Assembly (NCBI GenBank): GCA_036426205.1 | Contig: CM071574.1 | Span: 12,937,474-13,001,473 of the forward strand | Length of the DNA stretch: 64,000 nucleotides | Source of the DNA: Ascaphus truei | Taxonomy: Eukaryota; Chordata; Amphibia; Anura; Ascaphidae | Direction: 5' to 3' | Shown: in pieces, positions 21,400 through 32,737 of the stretch | Numbering within the stretch: the stretch's first letter is position 1 | Layout of the letters: every line of letters starts with the position of its first letter | Position numbers and translations under genes: made by a program | Notes under the pieces: model-generated | Databases searched by the model: none | The model's input: the letters and a program-made list of their open reading frames with translations, nothing else | What the model was told of the DNA's origin: nothing

Positions 21400-21800
21400 C
21401 CAAATGCACAAAACTTTAAAGTACAAAACTTACATGTGCAGTCCCACCCCATACCTCGGCCTCCTCCCCTGGGTCCCATGGATGAGAAGCAGATGGTCGT
21501 CAGTGTTGAACTATGTTTCCGCTCAGAGGACCCCCTGGTTGCCGAGATACAAACCGGAAAAAGTACAGTCAGTATGTCTACATATTTAAATCCCCCACGT
21601 CAGGCAGAAAAATAAGCCGCAACTGATGACGTCGCAACTTTCTATTGGCCCATGTAACGTGGGAGATTTAAACTGCTTCCTCTGTCGGGAACGGTAACGA
21701 TGTTACATTTACAGATATGTTTCTTGGCAACCAGGGGGTCCATAGGGCCTCAAAAAGCATGGTTCAGCGGTGGGGACCCTTTACTTCCCATTCGTGTAAA
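21400..21800. repeat. Dispersed inverted-repeat family, copy 2
   Basis: Shares CTATTGGCCCATGTAACGTG, AGATTTAAACTGC, GAGATACAAACCGG and the CAGAGGACCCCCTGGTTGC / GCAACCAGGGGGTCC inverted blocks with 2,462-2,785 and 52,690-53,010. More decayed at the ends. Confidence 0.55.
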
Positions 21801-21824
21801 ATAAATAATTTTGCAATTTTTTTC

Positions 21825-22082
21825 TCTTGCGCCCCCCTGCCGGCTTTCCTCCTCTCTGTGCGTCCCCCCCCCCCCTTACCTTGGTTCTGCGCGTCATGAC
21901 GTCAGGTTGCCAATGGCGACGCGTCTCCAGAAGCCGTCTGAACCAAGGTAAGTGAAGTTTACAGAGGCCTTCGCCGCTTCCCTGGCATTTAATTTAAGTG
22001 CCTTCAGAAAGTGCGCAGGGCCTCTGTGAACCCCGCGCCCCCCACAGATAATCTCGCACGCCCCCCAGTTTGCGCACCCCTG
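21825..22082. mobile_element. Second hAT-like MITE family, partial copy
   Basis: Right end reads CCCCAGTTTGCGCACCCCTG, the inverse of the left end at 60,358. Internal blocks CCTCTGTGAA and GCATTTAATTTAAGTGCC match 17,749-17,890 in the opposite sense. The left terminus is not intact. Confidence 0.55.
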
Positions 22083-22189
22083 AGATAGAGGATCAGGGAG
22101 AAAAAAATTCTAGTCAGTATTAATATTAATGGGGCCATGAATTTTTTTTTGCCCGGGGGCTTGCGAATGTCTAGCTACGCCACTGAAGA

Positions 22190-23254
22190 GAGATCAAGGA
22201 GGGAGATCCCTCGTGGTTCATGGGCTCCTCTCAGACAAAAAAATTATGTTAGTGAATGTTTACGCGCCCAACGAGAGGCAAATTGATTCTTTAAGGGAAA
22301 TATTGGAATCTATGTAGATGGAAGGGACCAGCTGCTGATCCTAGGAGGTGATTTCAATATGGTACCAGATCCAGATAACCACACAGAGCAAACACACTCT
22401 GCAATTACATACAATGTAGCAAAGAAATTCAGACTACTACTTAAAGAATTTGGATTGTGGGATGATTGGCGTGGCTCACATAAAGGACAAAGGGATTACT
22501 TTTTACTGCCCCCACACGATTCGTACTCCAGAATCGATAATATATTCGTATCCACGGGTATCTTGGAGGTGTTGGTCCATGCGGATATAGGGCCTATTAC
22601 ATGGTCAAACCACGCCTCGTGGCGATCCTGTTTGATCCCCCATTTATCAGGACTCCATTGTTCCATTGGAGGATCAACGACCCCCTACTGAATCACTCAG
22701 AGATTAGTACTCAAATTTGAAATTCGCTAAAAAATTATTTCCATATTAACAATGGGTCTGTAGAGTCGACACCGACTCTATGGGAAGCCCATAAGGCCAC
22801 GATCAGAGGACAGCTCAATAGCATCACACAGAAAGAGAATAAAAATAGAGAAACCAAAAAATGTTACCGAAAAAATTGTCAAATTAGAATATTCACATAA
22901 AAAACCCTGTCGAGGAAATTTCATAAAATTCTTAGCCAGGCTAGAGAAGAACTTAAAAGGTTGCAAATAGAAGACATACAGAAGGCCCTTAAGTGGAATA
23001 AACAGGCTTATTATGATGAGGGAGACAAGGCAGACCATTTACTGGCAAATAAACTCAGAGCTATCAGGTCGAGAGCTTCAGTGCCCACTATTAGAATGAA
23101 GGGAGGAGAAGTGACTTACAACCCCTCTAGGATAGCTAATGAATTTGCTAAATTTTATATGGACCTCTATGACCTAGATAACTCAGCCCCAAATGCTGAA
23201 ATCCTGGGACCTGACTCAGATTGAACATAATAACAATTAAGAATGGGGCTAGAC
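22190..23254 (+). pseudogene. Older L1 ORF2, 5' part (host of the nested insertion)
   Basis: Broken frames encode an L1 endonuclease: a VNVYAPN block near 22,256, GGDFNMV near 22,345, DYFLLPPHDSYSRIDN near 22,500 and a WSNHA block where WSDHA is expected (catalytic Asp changed to Asn). Then comes the linker region KADHLLANKLR at about 23,029. It is 5'-truncated, full of stops and shifts, and inactive. The frame ends near 23,224. The reverse transcriptase fingers and the first catalytic Asp region (about 840 bp) are absent from both halves of this copy, so a deletion predates or accompanied the later insertion. Confidence 0.85.
23239..23254. repeat. Target-site duplication of the nested L1 (5' side)
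   Basis: AAGAATGGGGCTAGAC, identical over 16 bases to 30,475-30,490. The target sequence is the older L1's own GxRQGCPLSP coding region. Confidence 0.9.
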
Positions 23255-23396
23255 GGAAGGAGGCGTGGCCAAGGAGGTGAATGGCAGCTTAGAGTGTGAG
23301 CTCCATCCCCTCCGGCGTTTCAAAACGACATAACTCCAGCAAAAACACAGTAACTGCATAATTCAGAACCTGCAGAACGTGTCTAAATATACAGAG

Positions 23397-24311
23397 ATGG
23401 CATCAACCAAAACTTTAAGGAAAAAAACACAGCCGGTGTCTAATTATTTTAAGAACAAAGAGACTGCCAGGGCGGACATACCTGAATCTTCAGTGCAGAC
23501 AGCATCAGCAGACCCAGAACTGGACTCCTCACCTGAAGAACCAGACGATTTGGCGGTAGTGAGACGTAAGGACATGAAAGAGTTCTGCAGCAATATGAAA
23601 CAATTCTTTAAGTCTGAACTTTGGGCACTTCGGAAGGATGTGGACGCAATAGGGGAGCGTACGGCCGCTTTGGAATCCAGGGCAAATGAGACAGCTACAA
23701 CCACAGTACAAACGCAGACTCAAATATCCACCCGAAAGGCACAGATAACTTCCCTAGAAGATAAAATTGAGGACGCGGAGAACCGCGATCGGCGCTGTAA
23801 CATACGGCTTAGAGGGGTCCCAGAATCTATCACAGATCCAGAGGAATTCACCTCGAGGTGGCTAGAACATTTATTCCCAGACATGGCAGCCAGAGACCTG
23901 GTTCTGGACAGGTGCCATCGGGCGCTGCGGGGAAGACCTCAGCAAGGAGATCTCCCGAGGGACGTGGTGCTTAGATTCCACTGCTACCGCACCAAGGAAG
24001 AAACATGCCGGAGAGCAAGGGAACTGAAGGTGGTGGAGTTTGAGCAAATAAAATTTCAAGTTTACCAGGATCTGTCACCGGCCACGCTAGCAAAAAGAAG
24101 AGCATTAGCCACCGTTACCAGAACACTGCGTGACCAAGAAGTAAGGTACCGCTGGCTATTCCCGTGTGCCTTAATGGTTTTTAAGAACGGAGTGACACAT
24201 ATCCTAAAAAGAGTGGAGGACACTGAGGGATTCCTGCGGAGGGTCCTGGGATCAGCATTGAGTCCCCCTCACCATGCGGCGGCACAAGATGGCGCTCCCG
24301 CGTCCCCATAA
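23397..24311 (+). CDS. L1 ORF1 protein, RNA-binding chaperone (intact)
   Basis: 304 residues from the first ATG (23,397); the frame extends six codons upstream only with a GTG. The Ser/Asp-rich N-terminus leads into a coiled coil (about 55-125), then the ENRDRRCNIRLRGVPE block that opens the RRM-type core (about 127-142), DRCHRALRGRPQQGDLPRDV, and a C-terminal domain with VRYRWLFPCALMVFKNG. Order and length match the 322-residue ORF1 at 10,467-11,435, with a divergent N-terminus. No stop or frameshift inside. Confidence 0.93.
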   Translation: MASTKTLRKKTQPVSNYFKNKETARADIPESSVQTASADPELDSSPEEPDDLAVVRRKDMKEFCSNMKQFFKSELWALRKDVDAIGERTAALESRANETATTTVQTQTQISTRKAQITSLEDKIEDAENRDRRCNIRLRGVPESITDPEEFTSRWLEHLFPDMAARDLVLDRCHRALRGRPQQGDLPRDVVLRFHCYRTKEETCRRARELKVVEFEQIKFQVYQDLSPATLAKRRALATVTRTLRDQEVRYRWLFPCALMVFKNGVTHILKRVEDTEGFLRRVLGSALSPPHHAAAQDGAPASP

Positions 24312-26241
24312 ACCGAGATGGTGACCCACAGCTGAGATAATGAGCCCTCCATAGGCCGCTCCTGTTTATACACAACCACGGGAATATACTGTTCCAACCA
24401 AACCCAATGAAGCCCCTACTGACCCTGTGACTGCACCGGACCCCTCTCACAGCCCGTACCAATCTCTTGAAAGGAGATACAGAACCCAGCAAGGCAGAAG
24501 GATCCACTTACGTTTTCGGAGCAGCGGCCATCTTGCCTCGCTCCATCCCTGAGAAGCGCGGGACCTACACTGCTCTCCGCGGGCTTTCCTAGTGACGTCA
24601 TCGGCCAGCGTCGTCCTCTCGCGAGAACTGGTACCGGGCGCCTGCGCAGTGGGAACTAGCAGCGGTGGCGCATGTAGACGTCTCACATCCTCCCCAAGCT
24701 GGCCAAAGAGGAGCGCTGACACAGAGTTCCCCCCGAGGACGCAGAGGGCTACGAACCTGGAAGGAGCGTGATCGCGACGAGACCACTCTGCGGGAGACCG
24801 GACATGGCGGCCCCAAACTGGGGTTACCCCCCAGATCGATGATCTTGTACAAACAACCACACACAATAAAAAAGTTTTGAGGGAAGGGGGGGTGTGTAAC
24901 AGGGAGGGGGGAAGCAGGAGGGGAGGTGAGGGTGGGAGGGGGTGGGTAGAGGGGGGCTGGTGGATGACATATAACCCCTGAAGACAGATATCTCCCTAAA
25001 CTGGATAGTTTAACAGGTATGTGCATCTCCTACAGGTATTGCGCCTATAAGCCCCACACTTAGATCCTAACCCCACCACAGGGATCAATATGAACGACAT
25101 TAATAGAGAGGTGAGCTCCACGGCCAATCATTAGAGATAACAACCCGTATCATTATCTACCCAGTACCAGATGTGGGGATATCCTCCCAGCTTGAGTTAC
25201 CAGGGTATATAGCACAGGGTCAGCTATGTGACCCAACAACGTAGACGCCGGAGGTCTATAGATAATGAAATACTTAAGTTGGGAGTCATATCATTGGCGT
25301 TGCGCCCAAAGAGTACATATAGAGGGGTCTCTACATACGGCCGCGGGGGGACTTGCAGATCACTATCCAAAGGGGGATAGTTAGGTTAGGTAGTACAGAC
25401 TGACAAGGGACAATCGTTCGGCCTGAAGGGTTCCAAATTGCAGGTGGGGGGGAGGGGTAAATCGGATCACCTATGTAAATGCTCTAATGCATAATAGTGT
25501 TTCCAAATAAAAGAGGAAACCTAGGGCCACGACCGCAACAGACCAGAGGACTAGGAGCTAGTCGGGGTTAATTAGTTAAGGGGTTGGTTGTAGAGCTCCA
25601 AGTTAGAGGAGTGGCATAAGGAGGACGAAAGAAGATAAACGGGTTAAATTTTCTATTGTGTTTATAATATGCAGTTTCTGTTTCAGTTTCCAACGTTGAG
25701 AAGTTATAAGGAGTTAAATATACTAGCTGATTAATAAAAACGCGCCGGCGGGGTTCTCCATGTCGGCGTGCATGCGTTTCCAGATACGGTCCCGGAGACA
25801 GAGGGATCGCAAACAAGTCCCAGGGGGGGCGGGTCACAGCAAGAAGGGGAAATCCCTTGGTAAGACTGGACCAAGAGACCAACCCCATGGGCGCAAGAGA
25901 CACCCTCGGGGGCTCCCGGGGTGGACTCTTGTTTTCTTATTATTTGATGTCATTGTAATGTTAATGTTATGTATACACTCTCTTTTTTATTTTTTCCCCT
26001 CTGTTTTTACCTCTGTGTGGTCCCCTCTCCCACCCCTCCCTCCCTTCCGCACACCTCCTCCCCACCCTCTCCCCCCCGCCTCTCCCTCCCTCCCTCTTCC
26101 AGAGGTACATCAGCCAGACCGGCGAAACACAAAACAGGTGGAGTGGGTGTATTTCGGGGCAGTGAGTCGGATATGTCCGAAGGACGGGGACTTGGGTGAG
26201 TTTCAAGTTACCCAGACGCTGATTTATACACACATTAATAA
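24312..26241 (+). other. L1 spacer between ORF1 and ORF2, about 1.9 kb
   Basis: Unusually long for an L1. It opens with a GC-rich, CpG-bearing stretch (24,500-24,860) that includes CCATCTTG and TGACGTCATCGG, looks like a 5' UTR or promoter, and continues with a C/T-rich tract (26,000-26,100). It could hold an internal promoter or entry signal for ORF2, but that is inference. No conserved open frame. Confidence 0.65.
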
Positions 26242-29200
26242 ATGGCGTTGATACTTATTTCTCACAACGTGCAGGGCTTTAACAACCCAACCAAACGGAA
26301 TTTGGCTTTTTCAGACTACAAAAGGAAACACGCTGAGGTTCTTTTCTTGCAAGAGACACATTTCAGCAGATCTAGCGCCCCCAAACATCTTGACAAAGAT
26401 TTTACTCAGGTTTTCTCAGCTGCCGCAGCGGTTAAAAAACGCAGGGTAGCTATATTAATTCGCAATAGCATTCCATTTGAAGTGCAGTTAACTAAGCGCG
26501 ACAGTGAGGGCAGATACATCATAGTAGTGGGGGCGATTAGGGGACAGAAAATTACACTAGCTTGCATATATGCCCCCTGTGAAAAGAGTACGATCTTTTT
26601 TGATAAGTTTTTCAGAACCTTGAGCTCAGTATCTCAAGGGAGCGTCGTACTAGCGGGTGACTTTAACATGGTCATGCAACCGCACCTAGATAGGTCAGGG
26701 GTTGCAGGTCAATATAACAAGGGAGCGGGCGTCTCGATACGCCGGGGCCTCAAGACCACCCAGCTTACAGATATATGGCGAGAATTACATCCGGCAGACA
26801 GGGATTACACATTCTTCTCTCACCCTCATGGCTCATACAGCAGAATTGATTACTTCTTCGTGTCTTGTCACCTGGTTCCTATGGTCACCCGAGCTGGGAT
26901 CCATGATATTTCATGGTCTGACCATGCACCAATAGAGCTAAGGTGCAATAATATTCGTACGGATAGACCTGGGACGAACTGGAAACTAAATGAATCAATC
27001 TTAAAAATTCCCGAGATCTGTGATATTATTGACAACGAAATAGACCAATTCTTTAATATAAATACAGGCTCTGTCGACTCACCGTTAGTTCTTTGGGAAG
27101 CTCATAAAGCAACATTACGCGGCACGTTAATAAATATCACAGCCAGACGAAAACGAGAAAGGGAGTCCAAAATTATCACTCTCCAAACCAAATTGCAGAC
27201 TCTCTCCTCTAAACATAAAAAAACCTTAGACCCTAAAATTTTGCAGGAGGTAAAAGACGCCAAAATTGAACTTAACATGCTCCTAGCCTCCAGGGCGGAC
27301 AATTCACTGAGTTGGTCAAAGAGGAGATTTTTTGAGAAAGCGAACAGGCCGGATACAATGTTGGCCCGCATGCTAAAGGATAGGCAAGCTAAGTATAACA
27401 TCCAAGCTATACGCTTAAAATCTGGTACCCCCACGTCTAATCCTCAGAAAATAGTAGACGAATTCGGCTCATTTTATGAAACACTATATAATGGTGGAAA
27501 AGTGGCACATAACATCAAAACGAGCGGTGCACTAAGATATTTCTTAACCAGCTCAAATCTAGGGAGATTGACGGACACAGACAGAGAAGCCCTGAACCCT
27601 GACTTCACTATAGAAGAACTGTCGCAAGCCATTAAAGAGTTGAAACCATCAAAGGCCCCTGGGCCAGATGGATTTTCAGGGCTTTATTATAAGAAATTTA
27701 TAGAGCTACTCGCCCCTAGGTTGCTCCGCATGTTTAACGCTATTTTAGCGGGAGCCCCCATCCCCAAAGAGATGTTAAAGGCGTCAATATCACTAATACA
27801 TAAAACGGGGAAAGACCCGCTAGATTGCAAAAGCTACCGGCCTATATCATTAATTAACACCGATGTCAAATTATACGCTAAATTACTGGCCAATAGACTT
27901 AGTCTCATCCTACCCAGACTTATACACCCAGATCAAGTCGGATTTATCAAGGGCCGGCAAGCAGCGGATAATACACGACGATTTATTGATCTGTTGGATT
28001 TGGCAAATAGTAAGGCAACTCAAAGCATGTTGTTAAGTCTGGATGCAGAAAAAGCTTTCGATAGGATAGACTGGCCATATTTAAAAGAGACGCTTGCAAC
28101 ATTTGGCTTTGGAGATCGGGTGAGCGAGGCGATTCTGTCGCTGTACTCTAACCCCACCGCCAGGGTCATACACCAAGGCTACCCCTCTCTGCCATTCCAA
28201 ATAAAGAGTGGCACGAGACAGGGCTGCCCATTATCCCCACTTTTATTTGCCCTTTGTATCGAACCACTGGCGGCGCAAATCAGAGGAAACCCAGACATCT
28301 CAGGGTTAAACGCATACTCCCAAACCCATAAAGCGGCCCTGTATGCGGATGACATCCTCTTGATTATCACAAAACCCCTTACTTCCCTGCCAAACCTATT
28401 CGCCCTACTAGATCGATTCGCTAAGGTCTCCGGCTTCAAAATCAATCAATCCAAGTCGGAAGCCCTCAATGTCAACCTCCCTAGACACACAGAGAAATTA
28501 CTAAAATTAAATTTCAAATTTAACTGGCAACAAAACCACATAAAATACTTGGGTGTCCACATCACCGAAACTGTAAAGGACGTGTACAATGCAAATTACC
28601 CCAACCTGATTCGGACCCTAAAATCTGATTTACAGAAGTGGACATCCAAAAGGATATCCTGGATTGGACGTATCCATAGTGTCAAAATGAACCTACTCCC
28701 CCGTATATTATACCTCTTCCAAACTCTTCCAGTGCCACTCAGATTGAGGGACATACACTCACTTCAATCTGACATTTACAAATTTATCTGGGGAGGTAAA
28801 AAACCGAGGGTAAGTAAACTAAATATGACAAGACCTGTGCTGGCTGGCGGCCTAGCAGTACCCTGCCTGCTATCATATTACAAGGCGGCACAATTAAGCC
28901 AAATTGTACAATGGCAATCTAACCCGAAATCGAAGAGATGGGTAGAAATAGAAAATGCCGCATGCGCACCTTTGGAGCTCAGCAGTTTAATTTGGTTACC
29001 TAAAACAGTGCAAAAATTTGCCACAATGCCGCTATCCTCAATGACCAACTCACTGTCAATCTGGGAGGCTACAAAAAACAGGCATCCCCTCACGACAAAA
29101 CACTCCATGGTGACACCCATTTGGAATAATCCTGAATTCGCTCCGGGTCTATCGGTCGGTAATACCTCAATCTGGAGGCAGAAGGGTTACAATCGGATTA

Positions 29201-30043
29201 GAGATCTGGAGGGACATGATAGAAAAATCAAAACATTCGACCACATCAGAGAAGAAAAAGAGATGCCTCACTCAGAATTCTTTCGATACCTCCAGATCAG
29301 GGCTTTTTATAATAAATTTGCCCCATACCCCCTATTAACATCTTTCGAAAAGCTCTGTCTGGCTGAGACCGACACAAAGGGACTTACATCACAGATCTAC
29401 GGAGAGGTGATCAGTTCTGGTGAACATGCACAGCAGATACCCTCATTCCAATCTCAATGGGAAACAGATTTAGGAGAAAACTTAGAGGATGAAGATTGGA
29501 GCGCTATTTACATGGCCACTGCAAAGAGCTCCATATGCACCACTCTTAAGGAGAACGCATATAAAGTCCTAATGCGATGGTACCTCACCCCACTGAAATT
29601 ATCAAGGTTTGTGCCGGGATCCTCCCCCGTGCCCCCGCCAGTGCGGAGGATCAGCCGACCTGTTACATATACTGTGGTCCTGCCCTCGGATCTCTCCGCT
29701 CTGGGAGGCGATTAGACATTGGATTCAGAGACTGTTCGATCTCACAATACCCCCAGACCCGTGGCTGTTCCTCCTGAACAGGCCATTAACGGGCCTTACC
29801 AAAGCACACAACAAATTAATTGCCCATTTTGCAATTGCAACGCGGTGCGAGATCGCAGCATTATGGAAACAATCTGATATTCCAACCATCCCAAAGATTC
29901 GAAATCGAATTTGGTTCGTTTGCCAGATGGAAAAGTTAACGAGTTTAGTTAACGACACTGGTGACAATTTCCTAAAAGTCTGGACGCCCTGGCTAGAACA
30001 GACAGATATCCCGGGGATAGAGAGGACCTCAATCTGGCTATGA
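26242..30043 (+). pseudogene. L1 ORF2 protein, one frameshift from intact
   Basis: The frame runs from the ATG at 26,242 for about 1,125 codons with all key motifs: SHNVQGFN, QETHF, YAPC, GDFNM, YSRIDYFF, SDHAP (endonuclease); KAPGPDGF, SYRPISLIN, LDAEKAFDRIDW, SGTRQGCPLSP, YADD (reverse transcriptase). At 29,624-29,628 a run of five C puts the reading into another frame, which hits TAG near 29,713. The correct continuation is open in the next frame to the TGA at about 30,043. It carries the Cys-His knuckle (CPRQC ... H ... C) and the WKQ and VWTPW blocks. One extra C explains the break. It could be a real mutation or a homopolymer sequencing error. Confidence 0.92.
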
Positions 30044-30474
30044 TAGTTGTAGATGCGTTCTCCTTGGGGGGAGCTTACAGGTTGTATTCTATATCCATAA
30101 GAACCTATTTAGCAGCATTATAATATTAGCAATTAGAGAAACGACCCAGTCCACTCGTGTTTGGATTCGGGCCTCAGATGCACCCCTTACCACCTCACTC
30201 TACATACCTCACCCACATCCTTCCCCACCCCACCCAAACCTTCCCACTCCCTCCCCCTTTTTTTTTTTTTTTTTTTTTTTTTTTCTATTGTGAGTGGGTA
30301 TTGTCTCCCCCTTTAAGTTTTATTATAAGTGTCTGTTTGTCCTTTTTAGAAAGATCTCACTGCTATTCTGTCAGTTGTTAAGATATTGTTTTCATACAAG
30401 ACAAAAAAAAAAAAATATTTGATAATGTATTTTTTGCTGTTACATTGCAATAAAAATCTGAGTTAAAAAAAAAA
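30044..30474 (+). other. L1 3' UTR and A-tail
   Basis: C-rich tract with CCCCACCCCACCC-like blocks (30,180-30,260), a T-run of about 25 bases (30,259-30,284), an A-run at 30,403-30,415, then AATAAAAATCTGAGTTAAAA at the end. Confidence 0.8.
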
Positions 30475-30490
30475 AAGAATGGGGCTAGAC
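30475..30490. repeat. Target-site duplication of the nested L1 (3' side)
   Basis: AAGAATGGGGCTAGAC, perfect match to 23,239-23,254. Coding of the older L1 resumes at once. Confidence 0.9.
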
Positions 30491-32486
30491 AGGGGTGCCC
30501 CCTCTCCTTTTTGCCTTAACAATCGAACCTCTCGAGGCCACAATCAAAACATCTCCAAATATACAAGGGATTAAAATAAAAGATGAGTGTTGCAAAATAT
30601 CACTCTTTGCGGATGATATTACCCTGACAATATCCAACCCTTTGACATCCCTTCCGAATCTGCAATCCGCTCTCTGTGGGTTTGGGGAGCTATCAGGGTG
30701 TAAAGTCAATGTAGGAAAATCGGTAGCACTAAATTTAACGCCAACGGAAATGGAGGTTGAGGTCCTTAAACGGCACTTTGACTACAAGTGGAAAAAGACC
30801 ATTTAAAATATCTGGGGAAACACCTTACTAGAGACTACAACTCACTATATAAATAGAACTATCCTGAGCTTTTCTCAAAGATAAAAAAAAGACCTACAAG
30901 CTTGGAACTCTCCTTGTATTTCCTGGTTGGGGCGTATATATGCAGTTAAGATGAATATCCTCCCCAGACTTCTTTATTATTTTCAGACACTACCAGTGTC
31001 CGTCTCACAAATATAAAAGAAATTCAAAATTGAATTATGCAATTTATTTGGAAACATAAACAACCGAGAATAGCCAGGTCAATTATGTTGGAGTCTAAGC
31101 AAGGAGGGGATTTGGCAGTACCTAATATTTTAAAATACTATATAGCCTCTGATTTGAGACAATTGATGTACTGGTATTTCCCGAGAGGGACCTATGCTTG
31201 GGTGGACCTGGAGAGCTCACTCAAAAGCCCGATCAGCTTGCCTTCTTTGCTATGGTCAAGCTCCGGGGTTGGGATTGGGAGACAGTCTGAGCAGGTGGTA
31301 ATCAGGTTTACCTTGAAAATCTGGCATCTGGCAAAATAGAAGTAAAGGGTCATGCCAACCCCATCTAGATTTACGCAAATGTTCGGCAACCCAGGGTTTC
31401 TTCCGGGTTTCCAGGGCCAAGGTTTTGAAATCTGGAGACATAGAGGGATTCTAGAGACGGCAGATTTAATAGAAAAAGATAAATTGATGTAATTTGATGA
31501 AGTAATGAGGATATATGGCAGACCCCTAACTGAAATGTTCAAATACTGTATATGCAGATCAGACACTTTGTTCGTCAAGGTTTTTATGAGGAGGAATTCC
31601 CCAGATATATACTTTTTAAAGATTTATGCAAAACAAAAAAAGTATCAAAAAGGTCTGATTTCGGCCTTTTACCAACTTTTAATCCGCCATTAGGATACCC
31701 CGGCCCATAAATATATGGATCAGTGGGCTCTGGACTTCCAGACTGAAATAACAAGAGAGGACTGGGAAGATATATGGGAGGATGCGGGTAAAACCTCTTT
31801 ATGCACAGTGACAAAATAGAATATCTATAAAATTTTGTTACGCTGGTATTATACTCCTAAAAGGTTAAAGTAAATGTTTCCGGAGGCTACTGATAGATGT
31901 TGGAGAGGATGCGGACAGATAGGGGATCTAGCACATATTTGGTGGTTTTGTCCAGTAATGCAGACATACTGGAAGAAAGTTCTGAGGCTAATAGAAGATG
32001 TAACGGGGATTGAGATTCCGCTGGACCCAATTTTAATTATTCTAGCTAAGCCTATGGAAGGTGTGAACCATTATACAGTTAAATTCATTCTGCATATTTT
32101 AATGGTGACTAGATGTGCTGTAGAAGCAGCATGGAAGAAGACACTTCCAACCTCCAGGAGAGAGGTCATTAGAAGGGTTAATGATGTCCAATTAATGGAG
32201 AGACTCGCCTCATTTTTTAATCGTACCACAAGGAAGTTTGATAGAGTCTGGAATCCCCGGGATGTCGGATAGGGGGACGCCCTCATTGGGAAAGAGGTTT
32301 CAGGAGTGAAGAGTGTTGGATATTCTGCTTTTATAAAATGTTGTATGCTACTGTATGCAATGTGAAAGTTGATGATTATAAGAATTCTGTAACAAAATGG
32401 TTGTTTCCCCCCCTCCTTTTTTTTCTGTACCCCTTCCCATTTATATTTGAAAATCTTAATAAAAAATATAAGTTAAAAAAAAAAAA
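30491..32486 (+). pseudogene. Older L1 ORF2, 3' part, and its 3' UTR
   Basis: Broken frames give RQGCPLS (spanning the duplication), LLFALTIEPLEATIKTSPNI, the FADD box with ITLTIS near 30,610, FIWKHKQPRIAR near 31,043, GGDLAVPNILKYY, and a C-terminal CWRGCGQIGDLAHIWWFC knuckle near 31,905. The frame ends at about 32,272. A UTR with a C/T tract (32,404-32,430), AATAAAAAATATAAGTTAAA and an A-run follow. The knuckle and AHIWW block place it in the same subfamily as the truncated copy at 57,944-59,881 and apart from the two full-length elements. Clearly inactive. Confidence 0.85.
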
Positions 32487-32627
32487 ATACACGATGACCT
32501 TGATTTGTATTCACTAGAAGCTAAAAAAAAAAAAGGTGATATTTAAAAAAAAATAAATAAAAAAAAAGACAAACGTGACAGAATAAGGTGAGAATAACAT
32601 TTATATAATAAAAAATAAAACTTATAC
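32487..32627. other. A-rich intron sequence of GTDC1
   Basis: Short A/T-rich stretch between the older L1's tail and the GTDC1 exon. It contains the exon's donor side (minus-strand GTATAAG). Confidence 0.6.
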
Positions 32628-32737
32628 CTGGTACATCTGTGAAAGTTTCTCCAAGGACAGATACATGAAAAGGCAGCTCTTTTTCTTGAAGTTTCAACAA
32701 TATTTTAAAGAAGCTTTCTGGGTCTTTATCGTGTTCC
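32628..32737 (-). CDS. GTDC1: GTDC1/QTMAN internal exon (110 bp)
   Basis: Minus-strand exon flanked by a strong acceptor (a T-run, then TAG|GGAACAC) and a donor (CCAG|GTATAAG). It encodes [20 protein letters not shown] (20 residues) and continues to GETFTDVP. This is the start of the GT-B C-terminal, nucleotide-sugar-binding half of GTDC1, also called QTMAN, the enzyme that adds mannose to queuosine in cytoplasmic tRNA-Asp. Exon phase is 1 at both ends. The first G completes a Trp codon begun by TG at the end of the upstream exon (48,266), giving the family's HRWEHDKDP motif. The exon sits only 140 bp from the end of an old L1. The call rests on recall of the vertebrate family and the phase match. 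Confidence 0.9.

Larger units (their letters stand above)
23255..30474 (+). mobile_element. Full-length L1-type LINE inserted into an older L1
   Basis: About 7.2 kb bounded by a perfect 16-bp duplication. Order: a short 5' UTR starting GGAAGGAGGCGTGGCCAAGG, ORF1 (304 aa), a spacer of about 1.9 kb, ORF2 (one frameshift), a C/T-rich 3' UTR, AATAAA and an A-tail. The 5' terminus shares the GGCGTGGC motif with the minus-strand element at 12,831, which supports both being full length. The two elements belong to related but distinct subfamilies. Confidence 0.95.

Noticed and set aside
1..32627. Further downstream GTDC1 exons (the rest of the C-terminal domain)
   Set aside because: Looked for minus-strand equivalents of the family's later conserved blocks and did not find them; probably outside the window, though a small diverged exon could have been missed.
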